Of a stretch of DNA of 24,972 nucleotides, positions 6,840-14,484 are shown in pieces. Below the pieces are notes generated by a model that saw only the letters and a list, made by a program, of their open reading frames with translations, was not told the DNA's origin and made no database searches. The first letter of the stretch is position 1. Every line of letters starts with the position of its first letter. Both the position numbers and the translations under genes were made by a program. This stretch comes from UBA6770 sp965661115 (GTDB lineage: Bacteria > Bacteroidota > Bacteroidia > Flavobacteriales_G > Salibacteraceae), in NCBI GenBank assembly GCA_965661115.1, contig CBFICO010000022.1, forward strand, positions 1-24,972. The letters are read 5' to 3'.

Positions 6840-8930
6840 ATGTCAAGCGGTATGCGCGCAGTTTCCGCTATTATCATTGTTATATTGCTCAATGTAGTGT
6901 TTGTTCCAAGTGTTTTGGCGCAAGACTGTGATGAAGACGTATCCGAAAAAGCAAAAAAATTAGTTGAAAAAGCAAAAGACAGACGCAAGTACGACAAAGC
7001 TAAACGGTTGGAGTTTTTGCGTGATGCACTGGATGAAGAAGAAGATTATGCTGAAGCCAATTTTATGTTAGCAATTGAAATCATAAAAACTCAACGCGCC
7101 AAAGGGGGGAGTTATAAAACAGCTGCAACTTATTTAGAACGGGTAAAGCGGCTCTGCCCTGATTTTCACTCCGTTGTGTATTACTACTTAGGAGCAATTT
7201 ATCTTGGGCAAAAGGAGTTTGCGAAGGCAGTTGAGAACGAACAAAAGTTTCTTGATTTTACTTCTGACGACCTCAATAAATTCTCAAAAAAATACGAGCA
7301 GTATATCGTAGAGACAAAAGATGATATTGAATATGCGCGTTTTTTTGCCACGCAATACGCCAATCCTGTTCCGTTTAATCCAATTGTAGTTAAAGATGTG
7401 TCAACAAATGAAGGCGACGAATACCTGCCGCTCCTTACTCCAGACAACGAAAAGCTTTACTTTACTAGACGTTGGATTGATGATACGCCAAACCGAAACA
7501 GTATTGTAAACGACAATACCGAGGTTCGTTACATTGAAAAGTTTAGTGTTTCCGATTTACAATCGGGTAGGTTTACAAAAGGAGATGCTATGCCAGAACC
7601 ATTCAATACCGATAAAAAATTGAACTACGGTGGTGTTACTATATCCTCGAATAATCGGCACCTTTTTGTAACCATTTGTAAACCATACTTCGATAAGCAA
7701 AAGCAAGCTTATTTGTACAACTGCGATATCTACCAATCGGATTACATTTTTGGTTTAAATAAATCAAAAGGAGTAGAGGAGTGGTATTGGACCGAGCCTA
7801 AAAACTGTGGCCCAAACGTAAATACCCCAAAAGGATGGGAATCGCAGCCATCGCTTAGTGCAGATGGAAAACATCTGTATTTCGCTTCTATCAGGGAGGG
7901 TAGCCAAGGCATTGATATTTATCGTTGTGATAAATCTGAAGATGGCTGGTCGCCTGCAGTAAATTTAGGCGAGCCAATAAATACCCAGTATAACGACAAA
8001 TCTCCTTTTGTGCATACCGATTCAAAAACGCTTTATTTCTCTTCTCAAGGTCATTTGGGGTTTGGCGGCTTCGATATTTTTTACTCTAGGCAAGATGAAA
8101 AGGGAAATTGGGGAGAGCCGATTAATATAGGGCATCCAATAAATACAGATGAAGATGAACACGGATTTGTGGTAAGCACAGACGGTAAAAAAGTGTACTA
8201 CAGTTCTGCCCGAATTGGAAATGTGAGAACCAAACTCAATATTTTGTCTTTCGATTTGTATAAAGAAGCGCGGCCAGAAAAAGTTGTTTTTGTAAAGGGT
8301 AAAGTAGATCAAACACGAGCTCCCAATTCAGAGAAAAGAATCAAAATAGAAAATCTAAACTCAAAGAAGGTGACCGAGTTTGAAGTAGATGAAACCGATG
8401 GCGCCTTTGCTGCTGTGGTAACGGTTAAACCTGGAGACAAAGTTGTGATGAAGGTAGAAGGTGAGGATGTAGCTTATAATGCCAGGATGATTGAGGTGCC
8501 CGATTCACTTCCGGAAGAAAAACCAACTGACGAAATTGAACCTATTGCAACCGAAATGAACTTGGTAGCTAAAGCAGAAGAGGTTGGTGGCGCTTACCGA
8601 TTAGACGATATCCATTATGAAACCAATAGCGCCGAAATCTCTGAGCGCTCAAAAATTATTTTGGATGATTTTGCAAGATATTTAATTGAAAAAAGCAAGG
8701 TGAAAGTTGCGATTCACGGCCATACCGATAATGTTGGAGTAGAAGGGGAGAACGTTATTTTATCTACCGATAGGGCTTTTTCTGTTAAGGCATATTTAGA
8801 AGAAAAAGGTGTTCCTTCTGATCGACTTTCGTTTAAAGGATTTGGAAGTTCTCAACCTATTGCCTCTAACGCTACCGAGGCAGGAAGAATTCAAAACAGA
8901 AGAACTGAATTTGTGCTGTTGTCTAAGTAG
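6840..8930 (+). CDS. TPR-PD40-OmpA envelope protein with PorE-like architecture
   Basis: A 696-residue secreted protein. The start is taken as ATG 6840 (a second ATG at 6852 and a TTG at 6825 are in frame); a signal peptide follows, ending VPSVLAQ. Domains in order: TPR-like helices (~30-155); a PD40/beta-propeller (~190-460) with repeated blades such as LTPDNEKLYFTRR, LSADGKHLYFAS, TDSKTLYFSSQGHLGFGGFDIFYSR and STDGKKVYYSS; a small beta domain (~480-560), like a carboxypeptidase regulatory fold; and a C-terminal OmpA peptidoglycan-binding domain (~587-696) with GHTDNVG and the LSTDRAFSVKAYL arginine helix. This order is that of PorE (PG1058), a type IX secretion component, but Bacteroidota carry several proteins of similar layout, so the identity is not certain. 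It probably tethers an outer-membrane complex to peptidoglycan. Likely cotranscribed with the AsmA-like gene. Confidence 0.8.
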   Translation: MSSGMRAVSAIIIVILLNVVFVPSVLAQDCDEDVSEKAKKLVEKAKDRRKYDKAKRLEFLRDALDEEEDYAEANFMLAIEIIKTQRAKGGSYKTAATYLERVKRLCPDFHSVVYYYLGAIYLGQKEFAKAVENEQKFLDFTSDDLNKFSKKYEQYIVETKDDIEYARFFATQYANPVPFNPIVVKDVSTNEGDEYLPLLTPDNEKLYFTRRWIDDTPNRNSIVNDNTEVRYIEKFSVSDLQSGRFTKGDAMPEPFNTDKKLNYGGVTISSNNRHLFVTICKPYFDKQKQAYLYNCDIYQSDYIFGLNKSKGVEEWYWTEPKNCGPNVNTPKGWESQPSLSADGKHLYFASIREGSQGIDIYRCDKSEDGWSPAVNLGEPINTQYNDKSPFVHTDSKTLYFSSQGHLGFGGFDIFYSRQDEKGNWGEPINIGHPINTDEDEHGFVVSTDGKKVYYSSARIGNVRTKLNILSFDLYKEARPEKVVFVKGKVDQTRAPNSEKRIKIENLNSKKVTEFEVDETDGAFAAVVTVKPGDKVVMKVEGEDVAYNARMIEVPDSLPEEKPTDEIEPIATEMNLVAKAEEVGGAYRLDDIHYETNSAEISERSKIILDDFARYLIEKSKVKVAIHGHTDNVGVEGENVILSTDRAFSVKAYLEEKGVPSDRLSFKGFGSSQPIASNATEAGRIQNRRTEFVLLSK

Positions 8931-8946
8931 ATGATTATTACCTTTG
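8919..8946 (+). promoter_or_regulatory. Bacteroidota promoter (-33 TTG, -7 TACCTTTG) for the DUF4920 lipoprotein
   Basis: TTG at 8919-8921, a 17-nt spacer and TACCTTTG at 8939-8946 (exact TAnnTTTG). The best-formed promoter in the window. The -33 part lies inside the end of the preceding gene; the start codon is 19 nt beyond the -7 box, after an A-rich leader. Confidence 0.6.
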
Positions 8947-8965
8947 GGTTTTAAAATCTAAAACA

Positions 8966-9601
8966 ATGAATAAAAAATTAATTGCTCTAGCCATGGTTGT
9001 TGCAATAGGAGGTTTTACCCTTCATTCTTGCAACAATGCAGAGCAAAAAGCTACTGAAGAAACTACTACAGAAGAAACTGCAGCTCCAGAAGAAAAAGAG
9101 ATTGGCGCAGACATTTCGGGTGATATTACACCATCTATGTTCGGTGAAGAAATTGAAGTAGAAGGAGTTACTGCTCCAGAAGATTTAATGGCACAATTGC
9201 AAAATGAAGATACGCTGCGCGATATTGTGATTGCTGGAAAAATTGAATCGGTTTGTAAAAAGAAAGGGTGTTGGATGAATGTTCAGCTTACTGAAAAAGA
9301 AAAGGTTTTCGTAAAGTTTAAAGATTACGGATTTTTTGTTCCGTTAGATTCAGACGGAAGCAATGCGGTAATGCAAGGAAACGCTTACAAAGAAACTATT
9401 AGCGTTGAAGAGTTGCAGCACTATGCAGAAGATGACGGAAAATCGGAAGAGGAAATTGCGGATATCACTGAGCCAGAAACTAGATACTTGTTTATGGCAA
9501 GCGGAGTAATTCTTACTGATTATGTTCGCTCAAGCAATGAGCCAGTTGAAGCTCCTAAGGAAGAAACTGAAGAGCCAAAGGAAGAGGCTACAGAAGAGTA
9601 A
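8966..9601 (+). CDS. DUF4920-domain lipoprotein
   Basis: A 211-residue lipoprotein. The signal peptide ends at a lipobox-like LHSC with lipidated Cys22, followed by an acidic, low-complexity linker to about residue 45. The globular part (~50-185) contains VCKKKGCWMNVQL (Cys97-x4-Cys102-Trp103) and VKFKDYGFFVPLD, hallmarks of DUF4920 proteins, a Bacteroidota-rich family without known function. The C-terminus is a Glu/Lys/Pro-rich tail. The residue after Cys22 is Asn rather than an inner-membrane retention signal, so export to the outer membrane is plausible. It has its own promoter, so it may be expressed separately from the gene upstream, and is followed by a strong hairpin terminator. The conserved Cys pair could bind metal or form a disulfide; that is inference. 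Confidence 0.85.
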   Translation: MNKKLIALAMVVAIGGFTLHSCNNAEQKATEETTTEETAAPEEKEIGADISGDITPSMFGEEIEVEGVTAPEDLMAQLQNEDTLRDIVIAGKIESVCKKKGCWMNVQLTEKEKVFVKFKDYGFFVPLDSDGSNAVMQGNAYKETISVEELQHYAEDDGKSEEEIADITEPETRYLFMASGVILTDYVRSSNEPVEAPKEETEEPKEEATEE

Positions 9602-9622
9602 CTTTTCATACATATTGAAACT

Positions 9623-9651
9623 AAAAAAGGTGAGCATTGCTCGCCTTTTTT
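9623..9651. terminator. Bidirectional intrinsic terminator
   Basis: A-run, GGTGAGC, ATT loop, GCTCGCC, T-run: a hairpin with one G-T wobble flanked by six A and six T, so it can stop transcription from both sides. It sits between the convergent DUF4920 gene and transketolase operon. Confidence 0.85.
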
Positions 9652-9679
9652 GTGAACTATATTCTGCGTGCTTTCTGAC

Positions 9680-9707
9680 GTCGTCGTTCCCGCACAGGGG
9701 TAATCTC
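9680..9707. repeat. Possible short member of a dispersed palindromic repeat family
   Basis: GTCGTCGTTCCCGC, a short spacer, then GGGGTAATCTC. Its ends resemble those of the 70-bp repeats at 13055 and 19853 (GTCATTCCG... and ...GGAATCTC), but the middle is missing. It lies in the 128-bp gap between convergent genes. Too short to be certain. Confidence 0.35.
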
Positions 9708-9729
9708 AATTCAACTTTTTGTAAAGAAT

Positions 9730-10683
9730 TTACCTTCTCTCAACTACCTTATTCGCTGCTTTTACAATATCAGCTGTATCGCAACCGTACTTGGTCAACA
9801 GTTCTTCTGGTTTTCCACTTTCACCAAACGAATCGTTTACACCTACAAACTCTTGCGGAGTGGGCAATTCTCTTGAAAGCAACTGAGCAACCGAATCGCC
9901 CAAACCACCATTTATTTGGTGCTCTTCAGCGGTAACTACACACTTAGTTTTTCTAACCGATTTAAGTATAGCTTCAGCATCCAAAGGCTTTATGGTGTGG
10001 ATGTTTATTACCTCTGCATCAATACCTTGTTCAGCTAATTGCTCATGTGCCTCTAAAGCCTTCCAAACCAAATGACCAGTTGCAATAATGGTAACATCTT
10101 TTCCAGATTGCAATAAATCTGCTTTTCCGATTTCAAATTTTTGATCTGGCGCTGTAAAGTTCGGCACTTTTGGTCTGCCAAATCTTAAATAAACCGGACC
10201 ATCATAATCTGCAATGGCCTTGGTTGCTGCTTTTGTCTGGTTAAAATCACACGGGTGAATAACGGTCATGCCTGGCAACATTTTCATTAACCCAATATCT
10301 TCCAAAATCTGATGTGTAGCTCCGTCTTCGCCTAGGGTCAAGCCAGCATGCGAAGCACAGATTTTTACGTTTTTACCACTGTAGGCAATGCTTTGTCTAA
10401 TCTGATCGTACACACGTCCAGTAGAGAAATTCGCAAACGTACCAGTAAAAGGAATTTTGCCGCCAATGGTTAATCCTGCTGCAATACCCATCATGTTAGC
10501 TTCTGCAATACCGACTTGCACAAATCGATCTGGAAAATCATTCTGAAACGCATTCATTTTAAGGGAACCCGTTAAGTCAGCGCAAAGCGCTACGACGTTT
10601 TCATTTTCTTTTCCAAGTTCATGCAATCCTTCGCCAAAACCCGACCGGGTGTCTTTTGAGCCAGTGTTTTCGTATTTCGCCAT
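9730..10683 (-). CDS. Transketolase, C-terminal subunit
   Basis: A 317-residue protein carrying the pyrimidine-binding and C-terminal domains of transketolase; together with the N-terminal subunit at 12067-12903 it would make the complete ThDP enzyme, which moves two-carbon ketol units in the non-oxidative pentose phosphate pathway. The catalytic glutamate that activates the thiamine aminopyrimidine is Glu61 in QVGIAEANMMGIAAGL. SHAGLTLGEDGATHQ is the conserved pyrimidine-domain loop, and GPVYLRFGRPKVP leads into the C-terminal domain (~185-317). The start ATG is 2 nt beyond the stop of the vWA gene, so it is probably translated from the same mRNA, possibly by coupling. Split transketolases are usual in Bacteroidota and archaea; the odd point is the gene between the halves. 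Confidence 0.95.
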   Translation of the reverse strand: MAKYENTGSKDTRSGFGEGLHELGKENENVVALCADLTGSLKMNAFQNDFPDRFVQVGIAEANMMGIAAGLTIGGKIPFTGTFANFSTGRVYDQIRQSIAYSGKNVKICASHAGLTLGEDGATHQILEDIGLMKMLPGMTVIHPCDFNQTKAATKAIADYDGPVYLRFGRPKVPNFTAPDQKFEIGKADLLQSGKDVTIIATGHLVWKALEAHEQLAEQGIDAEVINIHTIKPLDAEAILKSVRKTKCVVTAEEHQINGGLGDSVAQLLSRELPTPQEFVGVNDSFGESGKPEELLTKYGCDTADIVKAANKVVERR

Positions 10684-10685
10684 CG

Positions 10686-12065
10686 TTATAAATTAATGGA
10701 AGCAGAGCTACCAGTTTTAATTGAAAATTTTTCTTGTGTATTAAATGATGTGCTTTTAGCACCATTGGGTCGGTATACAAGTAAGTAATCTCCAGGTTGT
10801 AAAAAGAAACTTTCTCGTGCTTGGTTTTCATCCAGATTTACTACCCGTTCAAGCTTTCCGTTTCTGTCGATGTAAATACCTCCAGACCCTTTCGATCTTT
10901 TTGTAACCGTAAGCAAACCGGGGTTAGGTAAATCAACTTTGGTGGTATGCGATTGGCTCACCGCTATATCTTTCAAAATTACTCTAGGTAAAGTCAAAAA
11001 CTCCAAATCGTAAAAGCCCGTTAAGTATTTTTCGGTTGTGTTTAATTCTTGTACATTTACGGTTTCCGGTTTATTGTGTCTTCTTACAATTACATTAATT
11101 AGGGTTCTGCTGTTAAATCCTTGTGCTTGAATCCTTATAAATCCTTGAGGAGCATCAACGCCTAACAAATTATGCTTACCAGGAATCATTGTAATGCTGT
11201 CTGCTTTTACTGGTGGAATTGTATGCGCAACCAAATCGTAAGTGTAGTTAGCCTCTAAATCCAAGGTGTCAGGGTTACCTTTAGCATCCATAGTATGCAT
11301 AAAATGGTAGAGTAATCTTCCACTAAAATGATCGTATAAACTAACTGCAACATCAGTTTCAGAAGGGTTTTTTGAGGCATCAATTAAGTTAACCTGAGCA
11401 GAAGTTTCATTAAGAGCTTGAGAGATTACAATACCCAATACTTTTTTGAAGGTAGCTTCATCTGAAGCGTCGTAAAATGCACCAAGGCATTCAAACGATT
11501 TTTTGAAATTCATATCGAGTCCAATACCTATTACAAAAGGTTTTAGAACAATACCCTCTCGTTGCAATTTCATGGATATGGTACAGGGGTCGCCTCCACA
11601 TTCTTCAATGCCGTCCGTTATAAGAATTATGATGTTTCGGCAATTCGCGCAAGGAGGAAAATCGTCCGCCGACTTTTCTAGGGTCATGGCAATAGGCGTG
11701 GTTCCTTTGGGAGTAATGGATTTTAGTTTAGATTTAATTTGCTTTGCATTACGAGCTGCAAAAGGCACCTCAAGCTTAGTGTCGTTGCAATCTTGGCCAT
11801 TTCGGTAATATTTCTGATGGCCATAAACCCGTAGTGCAGTTTCAAGATTAGGTATGCTCTGCATGCTGTCTAAAGTTTCAGACAGTAGCTTTTGAGCAAT
11901 GTTGTGCTTTTTGCCTTTCTGCCACGACCCGTTCATAGAGTTCGAAGCATCGTAAATAAAAAGAATTCGGGTTTTAGCCGAACGGTTAAATCCTGTTTGA
12001 GCAGATAGCCCAAGCGAAATAATCCCAATAAATAAAGAAAGTACTAACCTAATCTGACTTTGCAT
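10686..12065 (-). CDS. Secreted von Willebrand factor A-domain protein
   Basis: A 459-residue exported protein. The signal peptide (MQSQIRLVLSLFIGIISLGL, SAQ cleavage region, ~1-23) is followed at once by a vWA domain (~31-215). The metal-ion-dependent adhesion site is intact: Asp39-Ala-Ser41-Asn-Ser43, a threonine in PKGTTPIA (122 or 123) and Asp151-Gly in LITDGIEECGG. It should therefore bind a divalent metal and a partner or ligand. Several cysteines (93, 139, 142, 156, 161, 193) could form disulfides in the periplasm. The remainder (~220-459) is beta-rich, with repeated Ig-like or carbohydrate-domain-like strands and no signature I recognise. No lipobox, no type IX C-terminal signal recognised. 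It lies 1 nt after the transketolase N-subunit gene and 2 nt before the C-subunit gene, so it must be coexpressed with both. Function unknown. Confidence 0.85.
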   Translation of the reverse strand: MQSQIRLVLSLFIGIISLGLSAQTGFNRSAKTRILFIYDASNSMNGSWQKGKKHNIAQKLLSETLDSMQSIPNLETALRVYGHQKYYRNGQDCNDTKLEVPFAARNAKQIKSKLKSITPKGTTPIAMTLEKSADDFPPCANCRNIIILITDGIEECGGDPCTISMKLQREGIVLKPFVIGIGLDMNFKKSFECLGAFYDASDEATFKKVLGIVISQALNETSAQVNLIDASKNPSETDVAVSLYDHFSGRLLYHFMHTMDAKGNPDTLDLEANYTYDLVAHTIPPVKADSITMIPGKHNLLGVDAPQGFIRIQAQGFNSRTLINVIVRRHNKPETVNVQELNTTEKYLTGFYDLEFLTLPRVILKDIAVSQSHTTKVDLPNPGLLTVTKRSKGSGGIYIDRNGKLERVVNLDENQARESFFLQPGDYLLVYRPNGAKSTSFNTQEKFSIKTGSSASINL

Positions 12066-12066
12066 A

Positions 12067-12903
12067 CTAATAATCTCCTAGAGTTTCCTCTAGTTGTTCC
12101 AATGCTTGTGCCAACTGTTCATCGCTTGGTGGAATTCCGTGCCATTTGTGACTGCCCATCATAAAGTCAACTCCTTGACCCATTTCGGTTCTCATAAGAA
12201 TTACCACTGGACCTTCAAGTGTTTTTGCTTCTGCAACGGTTTCTAAAATAGACCCCATATCATTACCGTTCATTTCTAACACTGTCCAACCAAAAGACTC
12301 CCATTTGTGACGAAGATTTCCGAGAGAAATAACATCTTCTACATCACCATCAATTTGTCTATTATTCCAATCTACAAACCCAATAAGGTTGTTTGTTTTT
12401 TTAGCTCCAGCAAACATGGCTGCTTCCCAAACTTGACCTTCTTGCAACTCACCGTCACCCATCAATACATAAACGTAGTTCGAATCGTTATTCAGTTGTT
12501 TAGAGATAGAAGCTCCAATAGCAGCAGATAACCCTTGACCTAACGATCCGCTTGCAATTCTTACTCCTGGTAAACCCTCGTGAGTAGTAGGGTGACCTTG
12601 CAATCGGGTATCTAACTTTCTGAAAGTAGCCAATTCGCTAACTTCAAAATACCCAGCTCTGGCTAAAGTAGAATACCACACTGGTGAGATATGACCGTTT
12701 GATAAGAAGAACAAATCTTCACCACTACCGTTAATGGTAAAGTTGTTCGGATTGTGGTTCATAATTTCATTGTACAATGCAACAAATAAATCCGCACAAC
12801 CTAACGATCCTCCAGGATGCCCAGATTGTACTGCATGTACCATCCGTACTATATCTCTTCTGGTTTGAGAAGCTATGTTTTCGAGTTTCTTTATATCAGC
12901 CAT
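12067..12903 (-). CDS. Transketolase, N-terminal subunit
   Basis: A 278-residue protein holding the ThDP pyrophosphate-binding domain. The thiamine motif starts at GDG (149-151) and ends at the paired Asn (180-181) in GFVDWNN, 29 residues later. Conserved active-site histidines appear in SGHPGG (His29), SNGHISP (His71) and QGHPTTHEG. The sequence ends at about the point where full-length transketolases continue into the pyrimidine domain, which here is encoded separately at 9730-10683. It is the first gene of a three-gene operon; its stop is 1 nt before the vWA start. The region just upstream (12904-12930) has TATAATTT on the coding strand, a poor but possible -7 element. Confidence 0.95.
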   Translation of the reverse strand: MADIKKLENIASQTRRDIVRMVHAVQSGHPGGSLGCADLFVALYNEIMNHNPNNFTINGSGEDLFFLSNGHISPVWYSTLARAGYFEVSELATFRKLDTRLQGHPTTHEGLPGVRIASGSLGQGLSAAIGASISKQLNNDSNYVYVLMGDGELQEGQVWEAAMFAGAKKTNNLIGFVDWNNRQIDGDVEDVISLGNLRHKWESFGWTVLEMNGNDMGSILETVAEAKTLEGPVVILMRTEMGQGVDFMMGSHKWHGIPPSDEQLAQALEQLEETLGDY

Positions 12904-13054
12904 TCAAAGGGTTTTGACGCGAAATTATACCTTTTAAAAAGGGTGTACTGCTATTGTTGAAAACCTTTGAAAAGTATGGATTAAATGGTTTTGACTTCAT
13001 TGTACTTCCTTCTAAAAAATTTAAAGTCCTAAACTGTTTGAATTGTATATATCT

Positions 13055-13124
13055 CGTCATTCCGCAAGATTAGTGGAACAAATTTTTGAAAGAAAATTGT
13101 TGTAACACTTCTGTGCGGAATCTC
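13055..13124 (+). repeat. 70-bp dispersed intergenic repeat, copy A
   Basis: Begins CGTCATTCCGCA and ends TGCGGAATCTC, so the ends form a perfect 8-bp inverted repeat (ATTCCGCA / TGCGGAAT). Nearly the same sequence occurs in opposite orientation at 19853-19922; shared blocks include TTAGTGGAACA and ACACTTC. No ORF. It looks like a small non-autonomous palindromic element of REP or MITE kind; which is not decidable here. Confidence 0.75.
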
Positions 13125-13167
13125 TTTCATTTGTTGCTATTGAGTACTCTAAGGCACATCTATTTGT

Positions 13168-13175
13168 TACTTTTG
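13168..13175 (+). promoter_or_regulatory. Bacteroidota -7 promoter box for ychF
   Basis: TACTTTTG, an exact TAnnTTTG match, 17 nt before the ychF ATG. A TTG at 13140-13142 could be the -33 element at a long spacing of 25 nt. Confidence 0.5.
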
Positions 13176-13192
13176 CCGCCTAAAATTTTACC

Positions 13193-14287
13193 ATGGCTTT
13201 AAAATGCGGAATCGTTGGTTTACCTAATGTGGGTAAATCAACCCTTTTTAATTGTTTAAGTAGTGCAAAAGCACAATCTGCAAACTTTCCTTTTTGCACC
13301 ATAGAACCTAATGTTGGTGTGATTACCGTACCAGATGAGCGTATTAACAAATTGAGCGATTTGGTTAACCCCGAAAAGGTGGTTCCAACTGCGGTTGAAA
13401 TCGTAGATATTGCTGGATTGGTAAAAGGGGCAAGCAAAGGCGAAGGACTTGGAAATCAGTTTTTGGGAAATATCCGTGAGTGTAACGCTATCATTCACGT
13501 GTTGCGTTGTTTTGATGACGGAAATATTGTTCATGTAGATGGCTCGGTTGATCCTGCTCGAGATAAAGATGTTATCGATATGGAGCTGCAATTAAAAGAT
13601 TTAGAAACCGTAGAAAAGCGATTAGAAAAATCTAGAAAAGCGGCAAAAACGGGTGAGAAAGTAGCGGTTAAAACTGTTGACTTGCTCGAGCAATACAAAA
13701 ATCATTTAGAGGCTGGAAAATCAGTGCGTTCATTGGAAGTTGATGGTGATGCTTCTGTTTTGGGTGATATGCAATTGTTAACCGAAAAACCAGTGCTGTA
13801 TGTGTGCAACGTAGATGAGGCTTCAGCGGTTTCGGGAAATAAATACACACAGGCAGTTGAAGAGTTGGTAAAAGACGAGCAGTGCGAGGTTATGTACTTA
13901 TGCGCTTCTATTGAATCGGATATATCAGAGTTGGAAACTTACGAGGAAAAACAAATGTTTTTGGAAGAACTAGGTTTAACTGAACCAGGGGTAAACCACC
14001 TGATTAATAAAGCGTACAGCTTACTTAATCTAGAAACCTATTTTACGGCCGGAGTAAAAGAAGTACGTGCTTGGACAATTACTTCTGGAATGAAAGCTCC
14101 GCAAGCTGCTGGTGTAATTCACACCGATTTTGAAAAAGGTTTTATTCGCGCCGAGGTGATCAAATACAACGATTTTATTGAGTTGGGATCAGAAAACGCC
14201 TGCAAAGAAAAAGGTAAGCTAAACGTTGAAGGTAAAGATTATGTAGTGCAAGATGGAGACATCATGCATTTCCGCTTCAATGTATAG
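13193..14287 (+). CDS. ychF: Obg-like ATPase YchF
   Basis: A 364-residue, usual-length P-loop NTPase of the Obg/HflX superfamily that prefers ATP over GTP, binds ribosomes and has been linked to oxidative stress and translation control. Visible motifs: G1 GLPNVGKS (9-16); G3 DIAGLVKGA (72-80); and the G4 position NVDE (206-209) in place of the GTPase NKxD, the change that explains ATP use in this family. A coiled region (~130-180) and the C-terminal TGS domain (~280-362, with GVIHTDFEKGFIRAEVI) complete the standard layout. The start at 13193 gives the family N-terminus MALKCGIVGLPNVGKST. It stands alone, with its own promoter; no clear terminator follows. Confidence 0.98.
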   Translation: MALKCGIVGLPNVGKSTLFNCLSSAKAQSANFPFCTIEPNVGVITVPDERINKLSDLVNPEKVVPTAVEIVDIAGLVKGASKGEGLGNQFLGNIRECNAIIHVLRCFDDGNIVHVDGSVDPARDKDVIDMELQLKDLETVEKRLEKSRKAAKTGEKVAVKTVDLLEQYKNHLEAGKSVRSLEVDGDASVLGDMQLLTEKPVLYVCNVDEASAVSGNKYTQAVEELVKDEQCEVMYLCASIESDISELETYEEKQMFLEELGLTEPGVNHLINKAYSLLNLETYFTAGVKEVRAWTITSGMKAPQAAGVIHTDFEKGFIRAEVIKYNDFIELGSENACKEKGKLNVEGKDYVVQDGDIMHFRFNV

Positions 14288-14484
14288 TTAGCGTTTCGTT
14301 TACTATATATATTCTATTTACTCCTAAAGACTAACAGACTAAAAACTAGTCACTACTAACTAAAAACTAACAACTAATCCATAGTTAAAAACACTGTGGA
14401 AAACAATAGTATTTTGGCTAATTAGCACCAGTCGCTTTCCTATATTTTTAGGCCTTTCTAAACGATTTGGAATAATTTGTTTAA
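14288..14484. other. Intergenic region upstream of parE with short A/C-rich direct repeats
   Basis: 197 bp with very few G on the plus strand. ACTAAAAACTA occurs twice (14338-14348 and 14359-14369, 21 nt apart) among other CTAAC/ACTAA words. TGTGGAAAA at 14395-14403 is one base from the DnaA-box complement TGTGGATAA. No terminator hairpin for ychF and no exact -7 box was seen; TAATTTG at 14473-14479 is a one-base-short near match. Confidence 0.5.

Larger units (their letters stand above)
12904..13192. other. Divergent intergenic region between transketolase operon and ychF
   Basis: 289 bp, AT-rich. It holds possible promoter sequences for both flanking genes at its ends and a 70-bp dispersed repeat at 13055-13124. 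No ORF with coding character and no RNA gene was seen. Confidence 0.6.

Noticed and set aside
9522..9935. 137-residue ORF spanning the end of the DUF4920 gene, terminator and the transketolase C-subunit
   Set aside because: Crosses a strong terminator and two genes on opposite strands; no coding signature.
10686..12065. Possibility that transketolase is split by a frameshift or insertion mutation
   Set aside because: Both halves begin and end at natural domain boundaries with proper start and stop codons; split transketolases are normal in Bacteroidota.
14329..14380. CRISPR-like or iteron array upstream of parE
   Set aside because: Only two identical 11-mers with no unique spacers; too few and too short.
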